DNA from: Saprospiraceae bacterium
Lineage (GTDB): Bacteria > Bacteroidota > Bacteroidia > Chitinophagales > Saprospiraceae
Direction: 5' to 3'
Assembly: GCA_026129545.1 (NCBI GenBank)
Contig: JAHCHX010000001.1
Coordinates: 371,501 to 435,500 of the forward strand
Length of the DNA: 64,000 bases
The stretch's first letter is position 1; each line of letters begins with the position of its first letter. This document shows, in pieces, positions 33,778-42,929 of the stretch. The translations under genes were made by a program, and so were the position numbers. The notes beneath the pieces are model-generated. The model did not search any database. It was not told the DNA's origin and was given only the letters and a program-made list of their open reading frames with translations.

Positions 33778-34629
33778 CTACTGTCGCCGCCACACCGCCA
33801 TCGCTGCGGGAGTGATGCCGAGGCTGGGGTGCCATTCGGAGCCTACATCGAGCGCGAGGCCATTCTTCAAGCGAACACCTGCGCCAAAACTCACCCGCGC
33901 CGCGCCCCCTGTGCGTGTGCCTGCTCGGAAGACCAATGCTTCCACCGGGCGATACTCCAAGCCCGCCTTGATTTGCGCGGTGCGTTCCAAAGTTTTTTCG
34001 ACTTCCGCCAATAAAGTGAAAAGGTTGGAGCTTTGCCATGCTGCGCCGATACGCATCCAACTTGCTGTCTCATAATCCCCTATTTTTTGCTGAAATGGGT
34101 TTTGCAAACGAGCACCGAGCCAAAGTTTGGGCAAGGCCTGCGCCAACACGCCCAAGCCAAACGTCACGCCATTGGCCGAGCCGTATTCCTGTGCCGATAC
34201 GCGCATCAGCGCGGCGCTCCCGCCCAAACAGAATCGCTCGCCCAATCGGCGCCCGTACATAAGTCGGAATTGTTGTTCCTGATAGACCTCGATGCCAGAG
34301 TGAACGATGTCGAGACCCACGCCATCGTTTTCGCCCAGCCTCGAAAAACCCTGAAAGTGAGCCGTTTGCCACTCGCCTATACCGTATGGCATGGCAGAAG
34401 AGAGGAACACGCCCAGCTTTTCGCCAAAACCGGGCAGCGCCTCGTTGTTCAATCCGTTGGAAAGACCGGGATAAGCCACAGAGGCCCCTCCCAGCGAGAG
34501 CGCAGCGGCATTGTCAAAAGGACGCATGAACACCTGCGCCCTTAGTTTGGGGATAAATAAGTGAAAAAAAACGAGGCAGAGCAATATCCCAACGCCCCGC
34601 GAGCGCGGGAAAAAATAGACAAGGTGCAT
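33778..34629 (-). CDS. PorV/PorQ-like outer-membrane beta-barrel protein
   Basis: 283 residues from the ATG at 34629. Signal peptide ending PKLRAQ, then RPFDNAAALSLGGASVAYPGLSNGLNNEALPG, the start common to PorQ/PorV-type barrels, and alternating beta strands with GFGRRLGE-type turns to the end. Such proteins serve in type IX secretion or as FadL-like channels. An independent gene; the rnz promoter region is divergent. Confidence 0.75.
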   Translation of the reverse strand: MHLVYFFPRSRGVGILLCLVFFHLFIPKLRAQVFMRPFDNAAALSLGGASVAYPGLSNGLNNEALPGFGEKLGVFLSSAMPYGIGEWQTAHFQGFSRLGENDGVGLDIVHSGIEVYQEQQFRLMYGRRLGERFCLGGSAALMRVSAQEYGSANGVTFGLGVLAQALPKLWLGARLQNPFQQKIGDYETASWMRIGAAWQSSNLFTLLAEVEKTLERTAQIKAGLEYRPVEALVFRAGTRTGGAARVSFGAGVRLKNGLALDVGSEWHPSLGITPAAMAVWRRQ

Positions 34630-34721
34630 GAAGACTTGATTTTCATGCGAAAAGTACGAACAGCCTTCAGACATGAGCAAATTGGATTTTTGGTCGCCGC
34701 TTTTGTTCCTTGTCTATCCTC

Positions 34722-34729
34722 TACTTTTG
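34722..34729 (+). promoter_or_regulatory. -7 promoter box for rnz
   Basis: TACTTTTG, 63 bp before the ATG at 34792. It lies inside an upstream extension of the open frame and so decides the start. Confidence 0.55.
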
Positions 34730-34791
34730 CGAGGTTCCTCAACCGGAGACCCCTCCCGTCAGGGCGGCAGAAACCCTCCAAACCCTCTAAT

Positions 34792-35697
34792 ATGCAAATC
34801 ACTATTCTCGGTACTTCCTCTGGCGGCCCATTCTACGGGCGACACTACACGGCACAAGTGCTACAGGCCGACAATCAGTACTTTTTGATTGATTGCGGCG
34901 AAGGCACCCAGATGCAACTTTTTCGCCATCAAGTGAAATTTGACCGTATCAACCATGTGTTTATCAGTCACCTGCATGGCGACCACGCCTACGGGCTAAT
35001 CAGCCTGCTCACTAGTTGGAGCCTAAAAAAACGCAGCGAGCCATTGCACCTGTTTTCTCCACCCGGCCTCCGAGAATGGGTTGAAATCAGCGCTCGCATT
35101 TTTGGCGTAGTGTTCTCCTATCCGCTGAAATTCCATGAGGTGGACGCTGCCGTTTCGGTTAAAATTTTTGAAAATGCAAAAGTGGAAGTGTGGACGATAC
35201 CGTTGGAACATCGCATCGAGACGTCGGGCTGGCTTTTCAGAGAAAAGGAAAAGCCGCGCAATATCCGCTCCGAAAAAATCGAAGAGTACAATATTCCTTT
35301 TGCGCTCATCCCCGGCATCAAAGCAGGCGACGACCTCTTGCTGCCCAATGGCCGCACCGTGCCCAACTCAGAGCTAACCCTCGCACCGCCACATCCGCGT
35401 GCTTATGCCTTTTGCAGCGACACCATGCCCTCCGATGCGGTGGCGGAAGCCGTGCGCGGAGTGGATTTGCTCTACCACGAAGCCACTTTTACCGAAGAAC
35501 ACGCCTCGGAGGCCGCGCTGGCGTATCATTCCACAGCGGCGCAGGCCGCCGAAATTGCTCGTAGAAGTGAGGCAAAGCGGCTTTTGTTGGGGCATTTTTC
35601 GGGGCGCTACGCGGACACCGGGCAGCATTTGGCGGAGGCGCGTGCTATTTTTCCCAACACGGCAGTGGCAGAAGAAGGCATGATACTCGACGTGTAG
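34792..35697 (+). CDS. rnz: Ribonuclease Z (tRNA 3' processing)
   Basis: 301 residues. Metallo-beta-lactamase fold with SHLHGDHAYG (HxHxDH, the two-zinc site) near residue 60, FCSDTMPS carrying the later Asp, and a final LLGHFSGRY with the last His. It cuts the 3' trailer of pre-tRNAs that lack an encoded CCA, which fits tRNA-Glu in this window. The open frame reaches back to 34561, but those 77 residues contain the promoter and MQITILGTSSGGP is the usual start. Confidence 0.94.
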   Translation: MQITILGTSSGGPFYGRHYTAQVLQADNQYFLIDCGEGTQMQLFRHQVKFDRINHVFISHLHGDHAYGLISLLTSWSLKKRSEPLHLFSPPGLREWVEISARIFGVVFSYPLKFHEVDAAVSVKIFENAKVEVWTIPLEHRIETSGWLFREKEKPRNIRSEKIEEYNIPFALIPGIKAGDDLLLPNGRTVPNSELTLAPPHPRAYAFCSDTMPSDAVAEAVRGVDLLYHEATFTEEHASEAALAYHSTAAQAAEIARRSEAKRLLLGHFSGRYADTGQHLAEARAIFPNTAVAEEGMILDV

Positions 35698-35710
35698 CGC
35701 AGCTAAAAAG

Positions 35711-35738
35711 CGCAAGGCTCCCAAGCGGGAGCCTTGCG
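35711..35738 (-). terminator. Hairpin terminator for the Crp/Fnr gene (possibly bidirectional)
   Basis: CGCAAGGCTCCC and GGGAGCCTTGCG, 12-bp perfect stem, 4-nt loop, between convergent genes. On the minus strand it is followed by CTTTTTAG, making it a terminator for the Crp/Fnr gene; the plus side lacks a T-run. Confidence 0.8.
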
Positions 35739-35771
35739 AATCAAACTTGCAGGTAAATGGCTAATGTTGTG

Positions 35772-36452
35772 TCAAGCTAATTTTTCAATATCGCGGATGA
35801 GGATGCTGTTGCGGTTGAAATATATCAGGTTGGATTTGCGCAAGTCATTGAGCACAGAGGTCACTGTTTGGCGGCTGGTGCCAGTCAGATTGGCAATGTC
35901 CTGTTGGGTCAGATGGTGTTTGAGCAGTGTCTCAAAACCGACGCGCCGGCCTTCCTTGCAGGCCGTTTCCACCAAAAACTCGATGATGCGCTCGCGCGCG
36001 TCTTTGAGCACCAACTTGGCGAGCCGGTCTTCCACGCGCTGGAGGCGCTGGGTGAGATGTTGGAGACAAGCGAACACGAGTCGTTGGTTTTGCTGCATGA
36101 GTTTTTGGAAATCAGCAACTTTGATGGCCAAAAACTCGGCCTCGTCGTGGAGGGCTTGTGCGAATTCGCTTCGTTTGTGCTCACCAGCCAGCGCCAAGTC
36201 GCCAAAAAGCGTTTCGGGTTGGAGAATTTCCTTGATGACCTCGCGGCCGTCGGCGGAGAAAGTTCCCGTTTTTACGCGACCTTTGCCCAATATGTACAGA
36301 TGGTCGGCTGGCTCATCGGGCATGAAGATGAATTGAAATTTGGGTACCCGCCGAGTGTGTGCGATGGCAGCGAGTTGTTCCAGTTCCTGTGCGCTGAGCG
36401 AGGAGAGCACGGGTAGTTTTTCGAGGAGGCGTAGTTTGTTGCTCATTTCCAT
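35772..36452 (-). CDS. Crp/Fnr-family transcriptional regulator
   Basis: 226 residues from the ATG at 36452 (another at 36446). N-terminal cyclic-nucleotide-binding-type barrel (YILGKGRVKTGTFSADGREVIKEILQPETLFGDLAL) and C-terminal helix-turn-helix with LTQQDIANLTGTSRQTVTSVLNDLR. It lacks the FNR N-terminal cysteine cluster, so it does not sense oxygen by an iron-sulfur centre in the classical way. It is the only Crp/Fnr protein in the window and is a candidate for binding the TGAC-N4-GTCA palindromes; that link is inference. Confidence 0.9.
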   Translation of the reverse strand: MEMSNKLRLLEKLPVLSSLSAQELEQLAAIAHTRRVPKFQFIFMPDEPADHLYILGKGRVKTGTFSADGREVIKEILQPETLFGDLALAGEHKRSEFAQALHDEAEFLAIKVADFQKLMQQNQRLVFACLQHLTQRLQRVEDRLAKLVLKDARERIIEFLVETACKEGRRVGFETLLKHHLTQQDIANLTGTSRQTVTSVLNDLRKSNLIYFNRNSILIRDIEKLA

Positions 36453-36876
36453 AACACGGCGTAGTTTTTGTTTGAAAGCGGAATAGGTAGTGATTTTGTT
36501 TGTGTCAGAGCCCTCGAACGCGGAGGGTGCGTTTGCAGCGGAAGATTTCTTGGGGGGCCGGGTTTGTCGAAGAATCTTTGGGCTTGCTATTCTTCCACGA
36601 TACAAAAGTAAGCGCCGCAGAACGCTGTGAAAAGGACATTTTTCGGTGTTTGTCGGAAGTTTTTTTATTTAAAAAAAACAGAAATAAACTGAAAAACAGA
36701 TAGTTGTGAAAACTGCTGCGTATTGCTTTTGGGCAGTTTTTTCGGCACCCCATATCAAAAAAATGACTGTCTGATAATCGAGCAGAGTGTTTGCCGCATC
36801 GTTTCCCTACTTTTGGCGGCGCATTGTAATTAGTCGCTTTCTGCTCAAATTTTCATTACCGCTGAGCTCATTTGAT
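36453..36876. other. Intergenic region upstream of the Crp/Fnr and T9SS surface-protein genes
   Basis: Divergent promoter region, AT-rich in its centre (36655-36710). A -7 box for the rightward gene lies at 36808-36815. No additional gene or FNR-like palindrome was found. Confidence 0.5.
36808..36815 (+). promoter_or_regulatory. -7 promoter box for the T9SS surface protein
   Basis: TACTTTTG, 62 bp before the ATG at 36877. Confidence 0.5.
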
Positions 36877-39800
36877 ATGATTGTTCGAATCCCTTTTCTG
36901 ATTACAGGAGTGGTTGCTCTGCTGTTGAGTGCGACAGGGGCTGCTCCTTGCCTTGCCAATTCCGCCGACGACCAATGCGACAACCCTATCGTCATTAGCG
37001 ACATTATCGTGACCAATTCGAGTTGTGGCAATGCCTCTGGTTTTATCATCTTAAGTCTTGTTGGGGGCAACAATGGCTACACATTCGATTGGCAGCCCAA
37101 TGTGTCAACCACCAACGTGGCTTCTGGATTGGTGGCTGCTGCTTATAGAATCCGTATCACACGAATCAACAATCCGGCTTGCGTGCTTGACACGACTGTT
37201 GTCGTCAACAACTCAAACGGCCCCAACGTGCAGGTAATGGAGGTCACGCCAGCCAATTGTCTGAATCCCAACGGCAAAGTCGTGCTTTCGCCCAGCGGAT
37301 TCAGTTATGCGTGGAGCAATGGCGAGACGGGGGCTGTCAATACCGATTTGCCGAGTGGCTGTTATTTTGTGACGGCCACGAATCCCGGAAATGGTTGTTA
37401 CTCGGTGCTGCGCGTGTGTGTGCCCAACGTGAATTCCTTGCAATCCGAGTTTCAGGTGCTCGAACCCGCGAAATGTGGTTTGCCTACAGGAAAAGGGCAG
37501 GTGAATGTGACGGGTGGTTCGGGGCAGTATAGTTACAGTTTTGGCAACTCACCTGTCGTGACGGGGTTGGCACCCGGCCTGTATGTTTACTATGTGGCAG
37601 ACAACGTGACGGGTTGCCTCGACACTGTGTTGGCTATGATGCCTGATGGCCCGCTGTTGGGCGACGTGGTGGTGAAGCCTTTCAACATCAAATGTACTGG
37701 GCAGGGCAACGGCAACGTGGAGTTCGATGTGGTAGCCGGTTCCAATTTCAAGTTCCCCTATACTTTCGCGCTGTGGGACGAAAGCGGCAATATTCAATCG
37801 CCGGGGACACTCGGCGCAGGCACTTACTATCTGCAAATTGCCGATGCGGATAGTTGTCTGTTGCCCATTGACACTTTCACCATTTCTGAACCGCCTCCTT
37901 TCTCTTCCACTACCACGGTGCTGCCGTTCACCTGCAACGCGGGTGGCCAAATTATACTCGCGCTCAATGGAGGCAACGGCCGTTTCATCGTGGATTGGGA
38001 GGATTTGCCGGGTTTCGACAACCCCCGCAACCGCCTCAATCTCAATGCGGGGCTTTACAAGGCTACGGTATATGATAGCCTGTTCTGCGCTTACCCGATT
38101 GGGCCGTTGTTGGTGCCGGGCAACTGCAACATTCCCGACACCTTGACGCTGATAGTGCCAGCCAACGGTACCGATACGCTTTGTTTTTCGCCGCCTAAGG
38201 GGGTCAGTCCCGCCACTTTGACCTATTCCATCGTCAATCAGGTTTCGTTGTTTGGCACTTGGTCGCTCACGCCTGCGGGATGCGTGATTTATCAAGCGGG
38301 GCCAGTTGCGCGGTTTGGGGTTGACCCGATTTGTGTGGCCGTAAAATCCACCACGCAAGGGCTGAGCGACACAGTATGCGTCGTCGTGAACATCACGACC
38401 CAGCCCCCACAAAAGGATTCGGTTTATTTTGCGGTGCAGGCCGGTAACGTGGGGAGCGCCTGTGGTTTTGTGCCTCCCAATTTCAGCAACAAGGTGGTAA
38501 AACTGCTTGATGGGCAGGGGTTGAGCGGCACCAGCGATGCCTTTGGCGAGTATTCGATAGACCCCCTCTCGGCTTGCATCACATTTGAGTCCTACGGACC
38601 GACGGGCTACAATGTGGACGAAGTAGGGGTAGGCGTGTGCGACACGGTGCTGCGTCAATGCCGCGTGATTTGTTACTTTCCCTCTGTGTTGTCGCCGACC
38701 GATTGTCTTGATGGCATCAATTTGCCCGATAGTTTGACCCTCGTCACAGCCGACTGTAATGCGGGCGCCACGTTTTGTGTGCCCATCCCTTTCGAGCAGA
38801 TTTTTGACTACGCGATTCTGGACAATGGCGCTGCCTATTCGGGCTGGACACCTGTTGGCTGCAATCCCGGCCAATCGCTGGCTTACATCGTCAACCTGAA
38901 TGCCGGGCCATATCAATTGGGAGAATGGACGGTAGGGAACCAAAAAGTGGCTGGGTTTTTCACCAACGCCTACGAATTGCTCGGCTTGATGAACCAAGCA
39001 GACCCTGTGCCTGGCTGGACGCTTCAACGCGACTCCATCTTCGTGGGGGGCAATCCCTCTCAGACGTATGGGCCGCTCAGGATTGTCTCCGCGCAAGACC
39101 AGTCCATCGAAGTGCCTGCCACCCAATTCAATACGGAAAAAGGAACCATCCTGCGCTTCACTACCGGACTGCATCATTTGGTTTTCAGGCGCGTGCAGAC
39201 GGGGTGCCTTGACACCATGTTCGTAAGGGTGATTTGCACCGACTGCCCCCCCATTCACAACTACGCACCGGGCAGTCAGGATGAGATAGTCTGGAACATC
39301 GCGCTCTGCGCGGGCGATACGCTGTTTTGCACCAATATCCCCAGCCAGAGCGCGGGCAATTATTCCTTCACAGACAACGGGCAGACGTTTTCCAACTTCT
39401 CGCTCTGTGGCGGCAACACGGCGCTGCGTCTTGACACGGGTTTTCATCAACTCCGTATCTTTGACAATGTGAGTTTCTGCGAATACAATATCAAGGTGCG
39501 CATCACCTGCTCTGGCGGGCCTGCCGATTCCTCGCTGCTGGCCGTGCCTGATGTGGCAGCTACTTTCAAAAATGCCTCAGTCGAAATAGACCTACTCGCC
39601 AACGACCTCGTTTTTGGCATTCCGGGCAACACGAACGGTCTGCAGGAATTGCTCCTGCTCAGCAACCCGCCCAACGGTTCGGTGACCTACGATGACTTGC
39701 TCGGCATCGTCATCTACACGCCCGATGAGGATTTTTGCGGTGTTGACACTTTCTCCTACCAAATTACCGATGTGGAAGGGCGGCGCTCCACCGCACGAGT

Positions 39801-40092
39801 GACCGTGACGGTGGTGTGCGACAAAGTGCTGGTTTACACGGGCATTTCGCCCAACGGCGACAACCGAAATGACTGGTGGCGCATCGTGGGCATCGAGCAG
39901 TTCCCGCGCAACACGGTGCGGGTGTTCAATCGTTGGGGCAACCTTGTGTTCGAACAGCAGGGCTATTCCAATCAATCTCCATGGGGTGGCACATGGAATG
40001 GGAAGGTGCTGCCCGATGGCGCTTATTTCTATCTGATTGACTTGGGTGACGGTTCGGATGTGTTGAGCGGGTATTTGCACATAATGCGATAA
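36877..40092 (+). CDS. Large T9SS surface protein with SprB-like repeats and gliding-type C-terminal domain
   Basis: 1071 residues from the ATG at 36877; the 30 codons upstream of it in the same frame cover the promoter. Signal peptide, then SprB-like beta repeats rich in Asn/Gly with paired cysteines (e.g. SSCGNASGFIILSLVGGNNGY, ANCLNPNGKVVLSPSGF), a cadherin/Big-like module near residue 920 (VPDVAATFKNASVEIDLLAN) and the type B sorting domain at the end (YTGISPNGDNRNDWWRIVGI...RVFNRWGNLVFE). Such proteins leave by the type IX secretion system and coat the surface, as adhesins or in gliding. Confidence 0.92.
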   Translation: MIVRIPFLITGVVALLLSATGAAPCLANSADDQCDNPIVISDIIVTNSSCGNASGFIILSLVGGNNGYTFDWQPNVSTTNVASGLVAAAYRIRITRINNPACVLDTTVVVNNSNGPNVQVMEVTPANCLNPNGKVVLSPSGFSYAWSNGETGAVNTDLPSGCYFVTATNPGNGCYSVLRVCVPNVNSLQSEFQVLEPAKCGLPTGKGQVNVTGGSGQYSYSFGNSPVVTGLAPGLYVYYVADNVTGCLDTVLAMMPDGPLLGDVVVKPFNIKCTGQGNGNVEFDVVAGSNFKFPYTFALWDESGNIQSPGTLGAGTYYLQIADADSCLLPIDTFTISEPPPFSSTTTVLPFTCNAGGQIILALNGGNGRFIVDWEDLPGFDNPRNRLNLNAGLYKATVYDSLFCAYPIGPLLVPGNCNIPDTLTLIVPANGTDTLCFSPPKGVSPATLTYSIVNQVSLFGTWSLTPAGCVIYQAGPVARFGVDPICVAVKSTTQGLSDTVCVVVNITTQPPQKDSVYFAVQAGNVGSACGFVPPNFSNKVVKLLDGQGLSGTSDAFGEYSIDPLSACITFESYGPTGYNVDEVGVGVCDTVLRQCRVICYFPSVLSPTDCLDGINLPDSLTLVTADCNAGATFCVPIPFEQIFDYAILDNGAAYSGWTPVGCNPGQSLAYIVNLNAGPYQLGEWTVGNQKVAGFFTNAYELLGLMNQADPVPGWTLQRDSIFVGGNPSQTYGPLRIVSAQDQSIEVPATQFNTEKGTILRFTTGLHHLVFRRVQTGCLDTMFVRVICTDCPPIHNYAPGSQDEIVWNIALCAGDTLFCTNIPSQSAGNYSFTDNGQTFSNFSLCGGNTALRLDTGFHQLRIFDNVSFCEYNIKVRITCSGGPADSSLLAVPDVAATFKNASVEIDLLANDLVFGIPGNTNGLQELLLLSNPPNGSVTYDDLLGIVIYTPDEDFCGVDTFSYQITDVEGRRSTARVTVTVVCDKVLVYTGISPNGDNRNDWWRIVGIEQFPRNTVRVFNRWGNLVFEQQGYSNQSPWGGTWNGKVLPDGAYFYLIDLGDGSDVLSGYLHIMR

Positions 40093-40157
40093 AATAGCGG
40101 GTTCGAACATCGAATGCCTTGGCGTTTCAAAACGCTTCCGCGTAAATGCCATTTGCC

Positions 40158-40946
40158 ATGAAACAACAATCAATGCTGCGGCTTTCCCACTGGGCCAAAA
40201 GCCACCGCACGGCATCAATTGCCATCATCAGCGTCGCCAAAATTATCATTGGAGCTGTTGCGTTCGACCTCGGAATCTGGTCTGCGCTCGGAGGCCTTTC
40301 TCTGCCCTCGCAAACGAAATGGCTTCTGTGGGTGGTTTCGGCTATCTGTGTTATTGCCTATCCTGCGAGGCGGTGGAGGCCGCGAATCGGGCGTGCCGCG
40401 TTTTACCGCTGGCAAAAAACCTTGGATGGCGCGTTGGTGGCTTTGGGTTTTGCCATTCTTTTTTTCATGGGCAATCTCACCCCTGCATGGTTGGCAAATG
40501 CTGGGTGTGGCACACCGCCGTCGGGCAACGTCCCCATTTCATTGTCGGCGCTCAAAAGCCCAGCCCCGGTGTATCGAAAGGAAATAGTGCAAGGCGGCAA
40601 ATGGCGGCAATGGGCGCTGAAAAAAGCCCAAAAAGCGGCGGAGCGAGCGGTGAATCGCATGGCACGGGTAAGCAATGGCGACAATATCGCAGTTAAGGTG
40701 TTGTTGACCTTGCTGCTACTAATGGGGCTAATGGTGTTGTTTTCTTTGGCGTTGGTGCTTTCTTGCAATCTTTCATGTTCAGGCCAGGAAGCTTTGGCTG
40801 TGCTGGTTGCCCTTTTAGGGACTGTCGGCACGATAATTTTGCTGATAGTGGGCTTGAAAGCGATATGGGGAAGAAAAGCAGACAAGGAATTGGACAGTCG
40901 CCACAAGCGACAAGCCAGGCCTCCCACCAAACAGCGAAGCGATTAA
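40158..40946 (+). CDS. Hypothetical membrane protein
   Basis: 262 residues from the ATG at 40158. Two membrane helices near the N-terminus (IISVAKIIIGAVAFDLGIW, WLLWVVSAICVIAYPA), a third near residue 100 (ALVALGFAILFFMGNL), a basic loop, and two helices near the end (VLLTLLLLMGLMVLFSLALV, LVALLGTVGTIILLIVGL), then a basic tail. I do not recognise a family. It follows the surface-protein gene by 65 bp on the same strand; co-expression is possible. Confidence 0.7.
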   Translation: MKQQSMLRLSHWAKSHRTASIAIISVAKIIIGAVAFDLGIWSALGGLSLPSQTKWLLWVVSAICVIAYPARRWRPRIGRAAFYRWQKTLDGALVALGFAILFFMGNLTPAWLANAGCGTPPSGNVPISLSALKSPAPVYRKEIVQGGKWRQWALKKAQKAAERAVNRMARVSNGDNIAVKVLLTLLLLMGLMVLFSLALVLSCNLSCSGQEALAVLVALLGTVGTIILLIVGLKAIWGRKADKELDSRHKRQARPPTKQRSD

Positions 40947-40957
40947 CCAAAAGCCAA

Positions 40958-41443
40958 TCAGTGCTTATCGGCTTCAGCACCCACCGACATTCCGCTTTTC
41001 AGCGCCACCGTCACGGCGTAATAGGTCAATCCGTAGGCATCCTGCGTGTGGAAGGAATAGCGGAATTTTTTGCCCACTACCACGGCCCTGTCTCCGCCCG
41101 TTTTGTGTCGCTGGTCAATCTCGTTTTTCACTTTGGTAAAGCTGCTTTCGTCGAGCGTCATAAAAGTGATGTCGTTGATATTGGTGCGCCACAGAATGAC
41201 CTGCCGAAAGACGGAGCTGCCGTCAATATTGGCGTGCCAGCACTTGCGGTAATGGCGTGTATTGGTGGCGCCTTTGCCCGATTCGGAGTCGAGGTCGAAG
41301 CCAAGTTTGAGGATTTTGGCTTCTTTGCTGGCAGGGGCGGTGTTGGCAAGCACCTGAAGGGCGCTCATGTCCACGTCGCTGCATTGGGCGATGAGGCCGC
41401 AGGCAGTTGTGAGCAGAAAGGCGAGAGAGAGGATGAGTTTCAT
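40958..41443 (-). CDS. Hypothetical secreted protein
   Basis: 161 residues from the ATG at 41443. Signal peptide (MKLILSLAFLLTTACGLIAQ; the Cys may instead be lipidated), then a small alpha/beta domain with VDMSALQVLANTAPASKEAKILKL and a Trp-Arg pair motif. No known domain recognised. Repeat copy C lies directly upstream, in the same position and orientation relative to the start codon as copy A to nrdJ. Confidence 0.75.
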   Translation of the reverse strand: MKLILSLAFLLTTACGLIAQCSDVDMSALQVLANTAPASKEAKILKLGFDLDSESGKGATNTRHYRKCWHANIDGSSVFRQVILWRTNINDITFMTLDESSFTKVKNEIDQRHKTGGDRAVVVGKKFRYSFHTQDAYGLTYYAVTVALKSGMSVGAEADKH

Positions 41444-41465
41444 GAATGAGTTGTTGAAAAATAGA

Positions 41466-41560
41466 CCTTGATTCAATAAAGTTTGTCAGATGGCCATAAT
41501 TGATGTTCTTGATTTTGAGTAGATTGTGTTTATTTCTGTTCAAAACTTGACGACGCGAGG
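41466..41560 (+). repeat. Dispersed ~96-bp repeat, copy C
   Basis: Begins CCTTGATTCAATAAAGTTTG, continues TCAGATGGCCATAATTGATG and ends AACTTGACGACGCGAGG. It fills almost the whole gap between the secreted-protein start and the end of the outer-membrane gene. Confidence 0.7.
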
Positions 41561-41582
41561 CACGAATTGAGAACGACGTGGG

Positions 41583-42929
41583 TCACTCAAAACGACGCTT
41601 GTAGAACCAAGAGTTGTCATTGAGCGTGAAGCCGACGGTGATGCGGAAATAGGTCTCTTCAATGGGGGTGTTGGCACCGAGAAGCCCCACTTCGAAGGCT
41701 GTGTTTATGAATGAGGCTTGTTGTCGCGGCAGGATGAGGGGCAGCCCCAGCCCGAAAGAAAGACCTATGTCGTCCAGCCCTTTATCGTTCAGGATGCGGG
41801 GGTCTTGGCGATAGTAGGCCCCCAGCCTATAGCGAATTCGCTTGCCATAGTTGTTGTATGAGACATGGTCGGGGATGTATTCCACGCCACCAGAAACGGA
41901 AGTGGTGTTGCGCATGGTCTCGGGTCGGGCTTCATTGCGATAGCTTGCCCATCCGCCATAGTCGAACTGTGCCCCGAGTTTGAGTTTGTTGGCCCTGACG
42001 TATTGAAATCCGACCCCGAAAGTGGCGGGCAATGTCAATGATTGGCGCTCGCCCAGCGAAGATTGGAGGGTGTCGGCATCAATATAATTGCCTGCGGCGG
42101 AAATGCCCCTTGTGCGTACGAAAAGCGCGTCGTTCACCGCCCTGAGTTTGTGATTGCTTTCGCCAGTAATTCCGATGGTGAGCCAGCGCGTCGGGGTGAT
42201 TTTGTCATTGTCGGCTGTTTTCAGCACAAAATCGTGCTGGATGCCCACGTTCCAAACCAAGCCATTGATGCGCAAGTCCTCGCGGCGAACGGTCAAGAAG
42301 GAGGATTGCGAACCGGGCAACGAATCGCCCAAGGAAAAGTTGGTTTGGTTGTCGTACACCGATTTGCCAAAAACCCATCCGAGATTAAGCCCAAAGGCCG
42401 TGTTTTTGTATTTCACGCCGTTGCTCCAGTTGAGGCGATAGGAGCCGCCGGAGCCGTTGAACGAGCTCGCCACCACGCCCAAATCGGGAAGGGTGTCCAG
42501 CGTCTGCACGTTGTAGCCCACCAGCGTGTAAGGCGTCAAGGCCACGCCCATGCCGTACGACCACGGCGAGCGGTTTCTGTCCAACACTTCGTTGATGGGG
42601 CTTTTCAGCGTGAATCCCAGCGCGAGGTAAGCAAGGTTGCCGCTCCAGAGATTGGTGCTCGAAGTGGCCGAGGCAAGTCTGGCATATTTGGCGTTGAGAC
42701 CCGCCTCGAAGGCGGTGGCACGCAAACGCGCAAAGGAGGCAGGGTTCAGTTGGTTAATGTGAAAAGGGTCGTGAAAGGCCGCCGTTTGGCCTCCCCAAGC
42801 CGCATGGTTGGCAAAAAACTGGCTCACCGGGTCTCCGATGCCATACTTGGAGTAAGGAGAATTGATTTTGGGCTGAGCAAAAAGGGCAAGATTGGTCAAA
42901 AGGAGTAGGGCAACAAGAGAAAACCTCAT
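41583..42929 (-). CDS. Outer-membrane beta-barrel protein (FadL/PorP-like) next to coaX
   Basis: 448 residues. Signal peptide (MRFSLVALLLLTNLALFAQ), then SPYSKYGIGDPVSQFF and HINQLNPASFA, the start shared by Bacteroidota barrel proteins found beside coaX, followed by regular beta strands to the C-terminus. Probably an outer-membrane channel of unknown substrate. Its ATG overlaps the coaX stop as ATGA (42926-42929), showing translational coupling. Confidence 0.82.
   Translation of the reverse strand: MRFSLVALLLLTNLALFAQPKINSPYSKYGIGDPVSQFFANHAAWGGQTAAFHDPFHINQLNPASFARLRATAFEAGLNAKYARLASATSSTNLWSGNLAYLALGFTLKSPINEVLDRNRSPWSYGMGVALTPYTLVGYNVQTLDTLPDLGVVASSFNGSGGSYRLNWSNGVKYKNTAFGLNLGWVFGKSVYDNQTNFSLGDSLPGSQSSFLTVRREDLRINGLVWNVGIQHDFVLKTADNDKITPTRWLTIGITGESNHKLRAVNDALFVRTRGISAAGNYIDADTLQSSLGERQSLTLPATFGVGFQYVRANKLKLGAQFDYGGWASYRNEARPETMRNTTSVSGGVEYIPDHVSYNNYGKRIRYRLGAYYRQDPRILNDKGLDDIGLSFGLGLPLILPRQQASFINTAFEVGLLGANTPIEETYFRITVGFTLNDNSWFYKRRFE

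Noticed and set aside
34561..34791. 77-residue N-terminal extension of RNase Z
   Set aside because: It contains a -7 promoter box and lacks homology; RNase Z starts at MQITILG.
37549..39450. 633-codon open frame opposite the T9SS surface protein
   Set aside because: It is fully antisense to a gene with clear repeats, signal peptide and sorting domain. Long antisense frames recur in this genome because of codon bias, and the translation shows no known motif.
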